Below, in pieces: positions 1 through 6,260 of a stretch of 13,277 bases of DNA. The DNA is from Candidatus Heimdallarchaeota archaeon (GTDB lineage: Archaea > Asgardarchaeota > Heimdallarchaeia > JABLTI01). The translations under genes and the position numbers were made by a program. Under the pieces are notes generated by a model that ran no database searches, was not told the origin of the DNA, and saw nothing but the letters and a program-made list of their open reading frames with translations. How positions within the stretch are numbered: position 1 is the stretch's first letter; each line of letters starts with the position of its first letter. The stretch covers positions 1 to 13,277 of the forward strand of contig JAGMDP010000014.1 of assembly GCA_023128635.1 (NCBI GenBank). Reading direction: 5' to 3'.

Positions 1-1
1 A

Positions 2-814
2 AATACATATGTTTACCTGGCGAATGGTTACAATGGATTATATATTTATGATATAAGTCAGATTGATAATCCTATTAGAGTTAAAACCATTGAGTTAGAC
101 GGATTCGTTACAAACGTTGTTCTTAAAGATGATATATGCATTACTTCTCAAGAAAATCATGGCATAACAATTTTCAATATCTCGAACCCAGAAACACCTG
201 AAACATTATCAGAATATACAAATGGAACAATTAATGTTCAAAGAACTTTGATTGGAAACGATATGCTTTACCTTGCTACTTTAGAACATGGCTTAGAGAT
301 CATCAATATTACTAATCTAACAACACCAATTTATGTAAAATCACTTTCAAGTGATCAGAGAGCTACTTGTGCAACAATAATGAACGATTATTTAATCTAC
401 GCTTCCGAAGCGGGAATTAATTTCTACGAAATTTTCGACAACAATACATTTTCTTGGAAAAACACATATTTAACTGAAGAATTAGTATCAGATGTTTTAG
501 TACACAATGATAAACTAATATTCTCATACTTTGAATCTAACGCAGTTATACTACAGATGACCAATTTAACTTCTTTTGATTATATCGCTGAAACTCATGA
601 GGGTAGTATATTACGAATAATAATCCATAATGATTTACTATATACTACAAATGGCCTATATGGTGCAAATATCTATAGTTTTGATAACAATCAAAATAAC
701 ATTGCAGACTATTATGAACCACTCATACTAACACTATCTATTACAATCTCAATTTTATTTCTTATTGCAATAATCTCACGTATTGTTATCAGAAGAAAAA
801 GAAGAAACAATTAG
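2..814 (+). CDS. LVIVD-repeat beta-propeller surface protein, C-terminal membrane anchor (5' truncated)
   Basis: The frame is open from the left edge of the window, so the gene starts outside it; 270 residues are visible. The visible part is built of about 40-residue repeats with the LVIVD pattern (for example G-L-Y-I-Y-D-I-S..DNP, G-I-T-I-F-N-I-S-N-P, G-L-E-I-I-N-I-T-N), each a short beta blade ending in an Asn/Asp-rich turn. Many N-x-S/T sequons fit an exported protein. Near the C terminus a hydrophobic helix (about visible residues 241-260) precedes a basic tail with R-R-K-R-R. This predicts an extracellular propeller anchored by one helix with its tail in the cytoplasm. LVIVD proteins are known from bacteria and archaea and are common in some Asgard genomes; their ligands are mostly unknown. 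An internal TTG at 248 is not the start, because repeat-type sequence continues upstream of it. The stop overlaps the stop of the convergent gene. Confidence 0.85.
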   Translation, partial: NTYVYLANGYNGLYIYDISQIDNPIRVKTIELDGFVTNVVLKDDICITSQENHGITIFNISNPETPETLSEYTNGTINVQRTLIGNDMLYLATLEHGLEIINITNLTTPIYVKSLSSDQRATCATIMNDYLIYASEAGINFYEIFDNNTFSWKNTYLTEELVSDVLVHNDKLIFSYFESNAVILQMTNLTSFDYIAETHEGSILRIIIHNDLLYTTNGLYGANIYSFDNNQNNIADYYEPLILTLSITISILFLIAIISRIVIRRKRRNN

Positions 815-1602
815 TAATTATTGTTTACTTCTTTTATTTTTTTTCTTTTAACTTTTGGTGTTAACCTTTTGTTTTGATTTCTTAACTTGATAACTAGTTC
901 TAGGTAGACTCCTGCTGCTAGTAATGAGGTTACTAATTGGCATATAATTGATGGTAAGTGATAAAAACTAGGAACGATTATTATCAGAAGATAATTATTC
1001 AGACTGAAGAATATCCATACAATAAATGCTCCTAGTAGGAAGAAGTGACTAATGGGTCTTGATACAATAGTTTCGTCTAACAGCTTACTATTTCTTATGA
1101 AGTAATTTTGAATTAGCACCAATATTATAACAGAAGCAAATATGGCTTCACTGTATACAAGACTTACTGAAACTACCCTCCAACCAACATCTTCAGGTAA
1201 GTTGATATAAAACTCAAGTATGTAATATACAAGTTCTGTAAAAAAGAAGAGATTTGCAATTAACATAACAATCAAGAAAATAATTATGAGGAAGTGCAGA
1301 TTTCGGCTTTCCTTTGTCTTTATTGATCTTCTCATTTTTCTTAATCCACTTGCGAAGAAGTAGAGCCCACAAATTCCAAGAAAAATGCAAATTGATGATA
1401 TTATTATTTCATTCTCTAGATAATTAGTAGTGTGATAACCAAATAATTTAACATGAAGCTCACTACGAAACCATGATGACAAAGCTTTGTACCAAAACAT
1501 TATGAAATAAGCTATTAGTATTACTGAACCAATCATTATTGGTTTTCTATAATCTGCTTCTTTGATTTCCTTGAAATCTTGAATGCTTGTAGGTTTTTCC
1601 AT
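811..1602 (-). CDS. Six-helix integral membrane protein, function unknown
   Basis: I do not recognise a family. The 263-residue product has a charged N-terminal 20 residues, then about six hydrophobic helices near residues 22-40, 64-86, 103-130, 146-167, 185-208 and 215-238. It ends in a Lys/Arg-rich tail (about 240-258), which by the positive-inside rule should be cytoplasmic. Short loops carry basic residues (L-R-K-M-R-R-S-I-K near 87-95). No conserved catalytic or transport motif is visible. The ATG at 1602 follows a weak GGAAGGG-type ribosome binding site, and a possible TATA box lies about 50 bases upstream. It is convergent with the LVIVD-repeat gene, and the two stop codons overlap in the four bases TTAG. 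It could be a sensor or receptor-like membrane protein, but nothing in the sequence decides this. Confidence 0.75.
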   Translation of the reverse strand: MEKPTSIQDFKEIKEADYRKPIMIGSVILIAYFIMFWYKALSSWFRSELHVKLFGYHTTNYLENEIIISSICIFLGICGLYFFASGLRKMRRSIKTKESRNLHFLIIIFLIVMLIANLFFFTELVYYILEFYINLPEDVGWRVVSVSLVYSEAIFASVIILVLIQNYFIRNSKLLDETIVSRPISHFFLLGAFIVWIFFSLNNYLLIIIVPSFYHLPSIICQLVTSLLAAGVYLELVIKLRNQNKRLTPKVKRKKIKEVNNNY

Positions 1603-1648
1603 CTCGTAACCCTTCCAATAACTCCTAGTAATACATAGAGCTCGTTTC

Positions 1649-1656
1649 TATTTAAT
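1649..1656 (-). promoter_or_regulatory. Possible TATA box for the six-helix membrane protein
   Basis: The minus strand reads ATTAAATA, about 50 bases before the ATG at 1602. Archaeal transcription normally starts about 25 bases after the TATA centre, which would give a leader of about 24 bases. In AT-rich DNA such matches are common, so this is tentative. Confidence 0.35.
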
Positions 1657-1700
1657 ATTTCATGAGTAATAGTTTCAAAACCGTTTAGAAAAGAGATTTT

Positions 1701-2243
1701 TCATGACTGTTTTCTCTTTTCCTTTTTCGCTCTCTGGATGACGACTTGTATGAATCCTTCTTTTCCTATGCTATAGGCTACCTCATTTTCCTGGAATCTT
1801 TTTGCCATATGTTTTTTCACAAACTCGTATTCTTTTGCAGTTTCATTGTGTTCTCGTAAGTAATCTCTAAAAAGTAGAAAGTTTTCCCAATCTTCTGTTT
1901 TGTGTTTCCACATATGTAGTAGGTATTTCTTCTTTCCCTCTACTGGTTTTCTGAATAATCTTCTATTTGGCATGAGGCTCTCTATACTTGCCAGATATTC
2001 ATATCCTAGTTTCTCAAGTTTTGGAATGCAATGTACTGCATCTCTTAACGTTTTGACTCCTATTTGAATATCTATCACAGGTTTTGCTACTATAAACGGT
2101 ATTGCCGTACTTCCTATATGGTCTATGGTGACAACATATTGTCCTATTGCTTCCATTATTTTTTGCTTTTCCCTTTGAAATTTCTCTGGCCAAGAAGGAT
2201 CATAGTCAACTAGTTCTACTTTTTCTTTACCCACTTTATTCAC
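1701..2243 (-). CDS. GrpB/UPF0157 family nucleotidyltransferase-fold protein
   Basis: The 180-residue protein carries family hallmarks: V-x-Y-D-P-S-W-P near residues 12-19, H-I-G-S-T-A-I-P at 42-49, A-K-P-V-I-D-I at 53-59, and the C-terminal F-R-D-Y-L-R-E-H around 125-132. The GST and following acidic position match the nucleotidyltransferase superfamily fold. Biochemistry of stand-alone members is poorly defined; related domains are fused to dephospho-CoA kinase in some actinobacteria. Length is normal for the family. The start is a GTG at 2243 with no clear ribosome binding site at the right distance; a second in-frame GTG lies three codons later. It sits 17 bases after the upstream small Cys-containing gene, so the two are probably co-transcribed. 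The C terminus is strongly basic (K-K-E-K-R-K). Family assignment is firm, substrate unknown. Confidence 0.88.
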   Translation of the reverse strand: MNKVGKEKVELVDYDPSWPEKFQREKQKIMEAIGQYVVTIDHIGSTAIPFIVAKPVIDIQIGVKTLRDAVHCIPKLEKLGYEYLASIESLMPNRRLFRKPVEGKKKYLLHMWKHKTEDWENFLLFRDYLREHNETAKEYEFVKKHMAKRFQENEVAYSIGKEGFIQVVIQRAKKEKRKQS

Positions 2244-2260
2244 AGCAATTTTACTTGTAA

Positions 2261-2545
2261 TTATTCCTCAGTCAATATACTTACAGTATAATTTTTCTTC
2301 CGGGCATACGCTTTCGCTTCTTCAAAGGTATCAAAGTACGCTAGAACATCATATGGTACAAAAATCTTTTCTCCCTCAAACTTGAGTTCTATCATTGGTC
2401 TTGCTATTAATTCAAGATCATCGGGGTCGGTGTCTAGTAATGCTACTTTCTTTTCCTTAGCATATTCCTTGCAAGTTTTGCATCTATTTGGTCCTCTAGC
2501 ACAATGCATTCTTGCCATTCTTTTGAGTACATATTTTTCTGTCAT
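2261..2545 (-). CDS. Small protein with clustered Cys/His residues, function unknown
   Basis: The protein is 94 residues if started at the ATG at 2545. A TTG three codons upstream (2554) is also in frame, but the AAGG in the leader sits at a suitable distance only for the ATG. The basic N-terminal third has H14, C15, C22 and C25 in M-H-C-A-R-G-P-N-R-C-K-T-C, which could bind a metal or iron-sulfur cluster or be redox active. The middle is acidic (D-T-D-P-D-D-L-E-L). The C-terminal part (F-D-T-F-E-E-A-K-A-Y-A-R-K-K-N-Y) looks like a helix between beta strands. I do not recognise a family. It is the first gene of a probable two-gene unit with the GrpB-family gene, only 17 bases away. Confidence 0.72.
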   Translation of the reverse strand: MTEKYVLKRMARMHCARGPNRCKTCKEYAKEKKVALLDTDPDDLELIARPMIELKFEGEKIFVPYDVLAYFDTFEEAKAYARKKNYTVSILTEE

Positions 2546-2573
2546 TTTACTCAAGCCTTTAAAATGCTATCAA

Positions 2574-2581
2574 TAATAAAA
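2574..2581 (-). promoter_or_regulatory. Possible TATA box for the small Cys/His protein and GrpB-family unit
   Basis: The minus strand reads TTTTATTA about 30 bases before the ATG at 2545, which would give a nearly leaderless transcript. The same T-rich minus-strand run (2573-2587) lies about 35 bases after the stop of the upstream 403-residue gene and could also serve as its T-rich archaeal terminator. Confidence 0.3.
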
Positions 2582-2621
2582 AGAAAGGTGCTAAAGAATT
2601 AATATCTTTTCGGGGTCTGAC

Positions 2622-3833
2622 TTATTTTCGGCTGTTTTTGGTAAAAACTTGCACTATCCCTCGAGTCATACAAAACACTACAAAATTAGCCATTTTATCC
2701 AGTGTTGTATTTACTTTATGAGTTATTTCCATTACTGTTTTTGTCCCATCAAATTCAGCGTATGCTTTTCCGAACCCATCAAAATATTTCTTTTGTAATT
2801 CTCCCTCAAATGATTCGTATTCTTCTTGTTTTATCAATTTCTTTGGCATTAATTGCTCTGCTTGAATCATTAATACGAATACTTCTTTTACCATGTGTTC
2901 TTTTACGTTTTTGATTATTCTTTGATCAATTATCTCAAGTGTTTTCTTCATTGCTTCGCTATTGAAGTTTAATCCTGCTTCTGTTAATGCTTCATTTAAC
3001 ACATCTATTTCTTGTACTATTAATGGTATTTTTGTTAAGCCATTTTGTGTTGGGAATATTATTGATGAGAATCTTAAATTTGAAGTTGAGACTATTATTG
3101 CTTGTTTTCCTTTCAAGCTCACCATGGTAAATTTCTGCTTCTTTCTTGGAATTATTTCTCCTTGCGAATACATTTCACGAACTCTTAACGCTGTGTCCAA
3201 TGGATCCATCTTGTTTCCTTCTATCCAATCTGGCAGAAATGAGCTGTTTACTTTGTCTCCTTCAAAATCAATGAATAATATCCCTTCCCAATTTTCTGAT
3301 AGTTTTCCGACATTTCTTTGCTTTTCTACTACCAGGTCTTTGAATGTTGTTTTGCTTCCCCGTATTGCTGCTTTTTTCTTTCCTATATCCTGATATTCTA
3401 GCAACACCCTATCTATTAGATCACAAAAGTTCACCGGGTTTCCATAGGAGGTTCTCACCGCGAATTTCAGCATCTTTACTATTTCATCTTGATATTCTAA
3501 ATAATCAACCAGTGCTACTGCTACGTCTATGAATTCTGTTTTATTGACTTTTCTTATTGCTCTTCCAACGATTAGTTCTTCACCTGTTCTGGTAGTAACT
3601 TTATCAATTTGTGCATGAGATATTCCGGTATAGAATTCCCCTAAATGTGCTAAGTTTTTCAAGAATTCCAAGTATTCACTTTTTTCTTGTGTCAATTTGT
3701 TTATGTAAGCAATTGGTCCAAGAATTATATCGAATGTCACTAAGAAGACTGCTTTTACTCCCATTTCTCTCAAAATGGGCTTGGAGAAAGTGGATATCTC
3801 TAATTCTTTTATGTGTTCTTCCTCATTGGACAT
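2622..3833 (-). CDS. Protein with longin/roadblock-like segments and possible C-terminal winged helix
   Basis: I cannot name a family for this 403-residue soluble protein. Residues 26-45 (K-A-V-F-L-V-T-F-D then L-G-P-I-A-Y-I) look like the opening beta hairpin of a longin- or roadblock-type fold. It continues with a helix (about 52-65), E-E-L-I-V-G-R-A near 85-92, and F-I-D-V-A-V-A-L-V-D at 101-110. A second stretch at about 182-265 (G-I-L-F-I-D-F-E-G-D-K-V-N-S-S, then a helix and strands ending S-S-I-I-F) repeats the same strand-strand-helix-strand pattern. Residues 275-350 are helical and charged. The end (D-G-T-K-T-V-M-E-I, then a helix and R-G-I-V-Q-V-F, 362-397) resembles a winged helix. 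In Asgard archaea and eukaryotes such folds often regulate small GTPases, but that role is inference here. The ATG at 3833 has a GGGGTG ribosome binding site seven bases upstream and a clear TATA box. Confidence 0.8.
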   Translation of the reverse strand: MSNEEEHIKELEISTFSKPILREMGVKAVFLVTFDIILGPIAYINKLTQEKSEYLEFLKNLAHLGEFYTGISHAQIDKVTTRTGEELIVGRAIRKVNKTEFIDVAVALVDYLEYQDEIVKMLKFAVRTSYGNPVNFCDLIDRVLLEYQDIGKKKAAIRGSKTTFKDLVVEKQRNVGKLSENWEGILFIDFEGDKVNSSFLPDWIEGNKMDPLDTALRVREMYSQGEIIPRKKQKFTMVSLKGKQAIIVSTSNLRFSSIIFPTQNGLTKIPLIVQEIDVLNEALTEAGLNFNSEAMKKTLEIIDQRIIKNVKEHMVKEVFVLMIQAEQLMPKKLIKQEEYESFEGELQKKYFDGFGKAYAEFDGTKTVMEITHKVNTTLDKMANFVVFCMTRGIVQVFTKNSRK

Positions 3834-3840
3834 TCTAGTG

Positions 3841-3846
3841 CACCCC
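3841..3846 (-). promoter_or_regulatory. Ribosome binding site fixing the start at 3833
   Basis: The minus strand reads GGGGTG seven bases before the ATG. This matches the archaeal anti-Shine-Dalgarno (CACCTCC type) and supports the chosen start. Confidence 0.6.
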
Positions 3847-3847
3847 T

Positions 3848-3875
3848 TCGTTGGGCGTCGTTAAACGAGGAACGA
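3848..3875. promoter_or_regulatory. Nested inverted repeat of TCGTT/AACGA at the predicted transcription start
   Basis: Two direct TCGTT copies (3848-3852, 3858-3862) are followed by two AACGA copies (3864-3868, 3871-3875). The inner pair forms TCGTT-A-AACGA, a perfect palindrome around one base. The element overlaps the transcription start predicted from the TATA box at 3889-3897 (about 3867), a usual place for an archaeal repressor to bind. A further TCGTT lies at 3936-3940. Operator function is inferred only from symmetry and position. Confidence 0.4.
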
Positions 3876-3888
3876 TTGTTGTCCATCA

Positions 3889-3897
3889 CTATATAAG
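3889..3897 (-). promoter_or_regulatory. TATA box for the 403-residue longin/roadblock-like gene
   Basis: The minus strand reads CTTATATAG, an excellent archaeal TATA core, preceded by A-rich bases (CAAAAC) that could serve as the B-recognition element. The predicted transcription start near 3867 gives a leader of about 33 bases containing the GGGGTG ribosome binding site. Confidence 0.6.
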
Positions 3898-4004
3898 GTT
3901 TTGATGGTAATTGGCAACTATTTCCTCTTTGACTTTCGTTCTCAAATACTTTTGAACGTTTGTATTTTTTGTCGGAGACCTATTGTTCAAGCTATACTCA
4001 TAAT

Positions 4005-4024
4005 AGTTAGTTATATAACTAACT
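4005..4024. repeat. Perfect 20-base palindrome with a TATA-like core
   Basis: AGTTAGTTAT is followed directly by its reverse complement, so both strands read the same over 20 bases. The core TTATATAA is itself a good TATA box on either strand. No coding region begins at the distance expected for a TATA box in either direction. It may therefore be a bidirectional promoter for short RNAs, a dimeric regulator site, or a cruciform-prone site. Confidence 0.6.
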
Positions 4025-4193
4025 TTTTCTGCATTTTTCGTCTTCTTTTTTATGAAAAAAAAACATGCTTCTTACAATTTTCTCTAGTATTTACTTTGTT
4101 TTTCTTGTTTTTAAGGTTTGTAGAAAAATTATCCTTAGATTTTTGTCGGCAAATTGTTTTCTTTATCTCATTAATATCTCGATATTGCGGATA

Positions 4194-4203
4194 TTTATAT
4201 TTT
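4194..4203 (+). promoter_or_regulatory. TATA box for the 50-residue gene
   Basis: TTTATATTTT lies about 52 bases before the ATG at 4251. Transcription would start near 4224, giving a leader of about 27 bases that contains the ribosome binding site GAGGAG at 4236-4241. Both elements point to the same small gene. Confidence 0.5.
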
Positions 4204-4250
4204 AGAAGATTACATATCTAAGCGTAGTATATTCTGAGGAGCGCGAACAC

Positions 4251-4403
4251 ATGCCAGTTGAATTGGACTATTGGGCAGAGAAATTACAAACAGCTTATAC
4301 TGAGCGTGATCATAAGAAAGAATACGTTCTCAAAGCTCCAACCAAGAAAGAAAATTCTCAGTCAATAAAAAACAAAGCGTTCTCAATTTTTGAATCAGAT
4401 TAG
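4251..4403 (+). CDS. Small 50-residue charged protein, function unknown
   Basis: ATG at 4251 to TAG at 4401-4403 encodes 50 residues. It begins M-P-V-E-L-D-Y-W-A-E-K-L and has a Lys/Glu-rich middle (R-D-H-K-K-E-Y-V, K-A-P-T-K-K-E) and an end F-S-I-F-E-S-D. Evidence that it is real: a GAGGAG ribosome binding site (4236-4241) nine bases before the ATG, a TATA box at the right distance, and placement as the first gene on the right of a divergent promoter region. No membrane helix or cysteine is present; the N terminus is probably a short amphipathic helix. It ends 13 bases from the end of the convergent 553-residue gene. I do not recognise a family. Confidence 0.6.
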   Translation: MPVELDYWAEKLQTAYTERDHKKEYVLKAPTKKENSQSIKNKAFSIFESD

Positions 4404-4416
4404 AAAATGCTTTTCC

Positions 4417-6078
4417 TTATTGGAATTCTCTTTGATCTTTTACTCGAGCAAATATGATTTTACAGATGTTTTTATCTATATCTTCTTTATTGTCTTCTGA
4501 TGCTTTCAAGCCGATTTTTCCTAATTCAGCGATTAATAGTGTTGTGGATTCACTTTCTGTTAAAAGCAGACCTAATTCCAAAGATAATTTCTTTAACAAT
4601 TTTGCTCCTGCTACAAGTTCCTCTGAATTATCAAATAACTCTTTTAGGTATTCATCTCGAACTATTATCCATAAATCCTTCTCAGAAGCCTCTTTTAGTT
4701 TTTGTCTCATAGTTACTTCAGTGGTTAATTTCTGTGAATCTTTTTCTTTAGCTAAAGCGTTTTTCACCTTTACAACCAAAGCAGGATCTTTTTCGATGAT
4801 TTTTCCTAATTCTATCCTTAAATCCTCTCGAGTAGAATAGATGTCCATAATTGTTTCTTCTAACAATCTAAGTACCTTTTCGTCTACACTTAGACCAGGA
4901 TATTCTTCTGCCCCCGCTGGTGATAATCTATACATTAATTGGACATCAAATTTCTTCATCAGTTTAGCGACATTCATTTGTGGGATTCCAAATTCATTCA
5001 ATATTCTCTCAAGAAACTCTTTTGCAAAATAGGAGGGTTTCTGTCTATGTGTTTTAGTCGCGATGTCGAAGTTCTCTCTCACCAGTTCATGGATAACAGT
5101 TTGTACCTTGTCGACAGATAATCCTTCAACATTGGTTATTGTGAGTGCAACTTTGTCATCTATTATGCCATTTTTTTTCGTAGCGACTCCTGGACTACCT
5201 TCTTTCTTCTCTCCACTCAGGGATTTCATTGGATAATCGATTCCTGTTTTCAAATCCAATGCTTCATATTCCATGATGAGTCTGTTCTCTAGAATTAATT
5301 CAGAAGCAATACGCCAATTCATTTGTGATTTATCCTTTTCACTGATTCGGAGATGTTTTTGGATCGTTTCATATTCTTGTATTGCTTTGTTTGCCCACCC
5401 TTTACTTTCTAGTTCTGAAAGAATGAATTCAATTGAATCCATATTTGCACCAAATCTACTAATTAGCCCTTCAATAATTACTTCCCCTTTCTCCAGAGCT
5501 TTTTGGCGCATATAACATATGATACTTACAGCAGCATCATAGAAATTAGCTCTTTTGTGATCTTGCACCCAAGAGAACAACATTGGTTTGATTGCTTCGG
5601 CTGTTATATAGGATCTTTCAATAACATACAGAGCAGAATCTTCTTTTTCTCCTGCTAAATCGCCAAAAAGAGATCGGTCCAAAGTGATGAGTTTTGTTAC
5701 TCTTTTTAATAATTTCTTTGGAAAATCATTGGTAACGTATTTTATCCAAAACCCTTCTTCCATGGAGAAGCGGATTAGAAATGAATAAATGTCGGGTAAT
5801 TCATATTTTGCTTCCTTTAAACGGTTTATCTCGTTTTTAAAGTAGTTTGCTGATAATTTTCTGGGGATGTCATATTCAAATTCGAGGACAAAAACAGCTT
5901 TTGCTATTTGCTCTTGTAATTCAAACTCTTTAACGATACTTTTTATCTCTTGGTCAGGAACTACTGCTGTGCGTTCGAGAATTCGATCTTGGTCAGTTGT
6001 TTTGATTTTATTGAACGCTTCCACTGCTTCTCTTAAAACCTCTTGACTTGACAGGTCACCAAGATCACGTTCCAACAT
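4417..6078 (-). CDS. Large helical soluble protein, orphan, function unknown
   Basis: The 553-residue protein is hydrophilic and almost entirely helical in appearance, with no signal peptide, membrane helix or recognisable catalytic motif. A Gly/Ser/Lys-rich linker (S-L-S-G-E-K-K-E-G-S-P-G, about 286-297) separates an N-terminal half (1-280) from a C-terminal half (about 308-553). The N-terminal half contains F-V-L-E-F-E-Y-D-I-P near 63-72 and a helical block at 96-135. The C-terminal half has Lys/Glu-rich helices at 398-480 and a Leu-rich end at 487-525. Charged helices without enzymatic motifs suggest a scaffold or binding protein, but this is inference. The ATG at 6078 follows GGAG at an 11-base distance, slightly long. 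The leader carries a strong inverted repeat (6120-6149). It converges on the 50-residue gene with a 13-base gap. Confidence 0.75.
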   Translation of the reverse strand: MLERDLGDLSSQEVLREAVEAFNKIKTTDQDRILERTAVVPDQEIKSIVKEFELQEQIAKAVFVLEFEYDIPRKLSANYFKNEINRLKEAKYELPDIYSFLIRFSMEEGFWIKYVTNDFPKKLLKRVTKLITLDRSLFGDLAGEKEDSALYVIERSYITAEAIKPMLFSWVQDHKRANFYDAAVSIICYMRQKALEKGEVIIEGLISRFGANMDSIEFILSELESKGWANKAIQEYETIQKHLRISEKDKSQMNWRIASELILENRLIMEYEALDLKTGIDYPMKSLSGEKKEGSPGVATKKNGIIDDKVALTITNVEGLSVDKVQTVIHELVRENFDIATKTHRQKPSYFAKEFLERILNEFGIPQMNVAKLMKKFDVQLMYRLSPAGAEEYPGLSVDEKVLRLLEETIMDIYSTREDLRIELGKIIEKDPALVVKVKNALAKEKDSQKLTTEVTMRQKLKEASEKDLWIIVRDEYLKELFDNSEELVAGAKLLKKLSLELGLLLTESESTTLLIAELGKIGLKASEDNKEDIDKNICKIIFARVKDQREFQ

Positions 6079-6119
6079 TTGCTTTTTTACTCCATTTATT
6101 CAAGTTCTTTACAGTCACT

Positions 6120-6149
6120 TTGCTATTTTCAATTCCTCTAAAATAGCAA
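6120..6149 (-). repeat. Inverted repeat (10-base arms, 10-base loop) upstream of the 553-residue gene
   Basis: TTGCTATTTT at 6120-6129 is matched perfectly by AAAATAGCAA at 6140-6149. On the minus strand the loop reads AGAGGAATTG. It lies 42-71 bases before the ATG at 6078, probably inside the leader if transcription starts from an AT-rich box near 6185-6195. No T-run follows on the minus strand, so it is unlikely to be a terminator. It may be an RNA hairpin in the leader or a dimeric operator. Confidence 0.5.
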
Positions 6150-6260
6150 GAACACTTTTTCATTTACTTAACTTATTGTAAAGTATTTTTAAAACACAAA
6201 TGGTATCGGCAAATTGCTCTTGTTTTGAAATATATTTGATGGAAATCGCTATAAAAGTGA

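Larger units (their letters stand above)
3834..4250. other. 417-base intergenic regulatory region between divergent genes
   Basis: No credible protein gene is present. The region holds a minus-strand TATA box at 3889-3897, a plus-strand TATA box at 4194-4203, clustered TCGTT/AACGA half-sites (3848-3875 and 3936-3940) and a perfect palindrome at 4005-4024. It also has a 10-base direct repeat TTTTTGTCGG (3966-3975 and 4140-4149) and a T-run/A-run at 4046-4063. An open frame on the plus strand at about 3904-4221 is hydrophobic and Phe/Cys-rich, begins directly after a TATA core and has no leader, so I treat it as non-coding. The roughly 300 bases between the two TATA boxes are long for an archaeal divergent promoter and could hold a regulatory RNA or several operators. 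Confidence 0.6.

Noticed and set aside
248..814. TTG at 248 as the start of the LVIVD-repeat gene
   Set aside because: The frame stays open to the left edge and the upstream residues continue the same repeat pattern, so the gene is simply truncated by the window.
2702..3838. Several plus-strand open frames opposite the 403-residue gene
   Set aside because: They are antisense shadows without ribosome binding sites, and their composition mirrors the complementary coding strand.
4046..4063. T-run/A-run as a hairpin terminator
   Set aside because: No gene ends nearby on either strand; more likely simple low-complexity AT sequence.
3901..4221. Plus-strand open frame of about 106 codons in the large intergenic region
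   Set aside because: It is Phe/Cys/Leu-rich as expected from T-rich non-coding DNA, starts directly after a TATA core with no leader or proper ribosome binding site, and lies across the promoters of both neighbouring genes.
6140..6149. Hairpin at 6120-6149 as the terminator of the small two-helix membrane gene
   Set aside because: No T-run follows it on the minus strand and it is more than 110 bases past that gene's stop.
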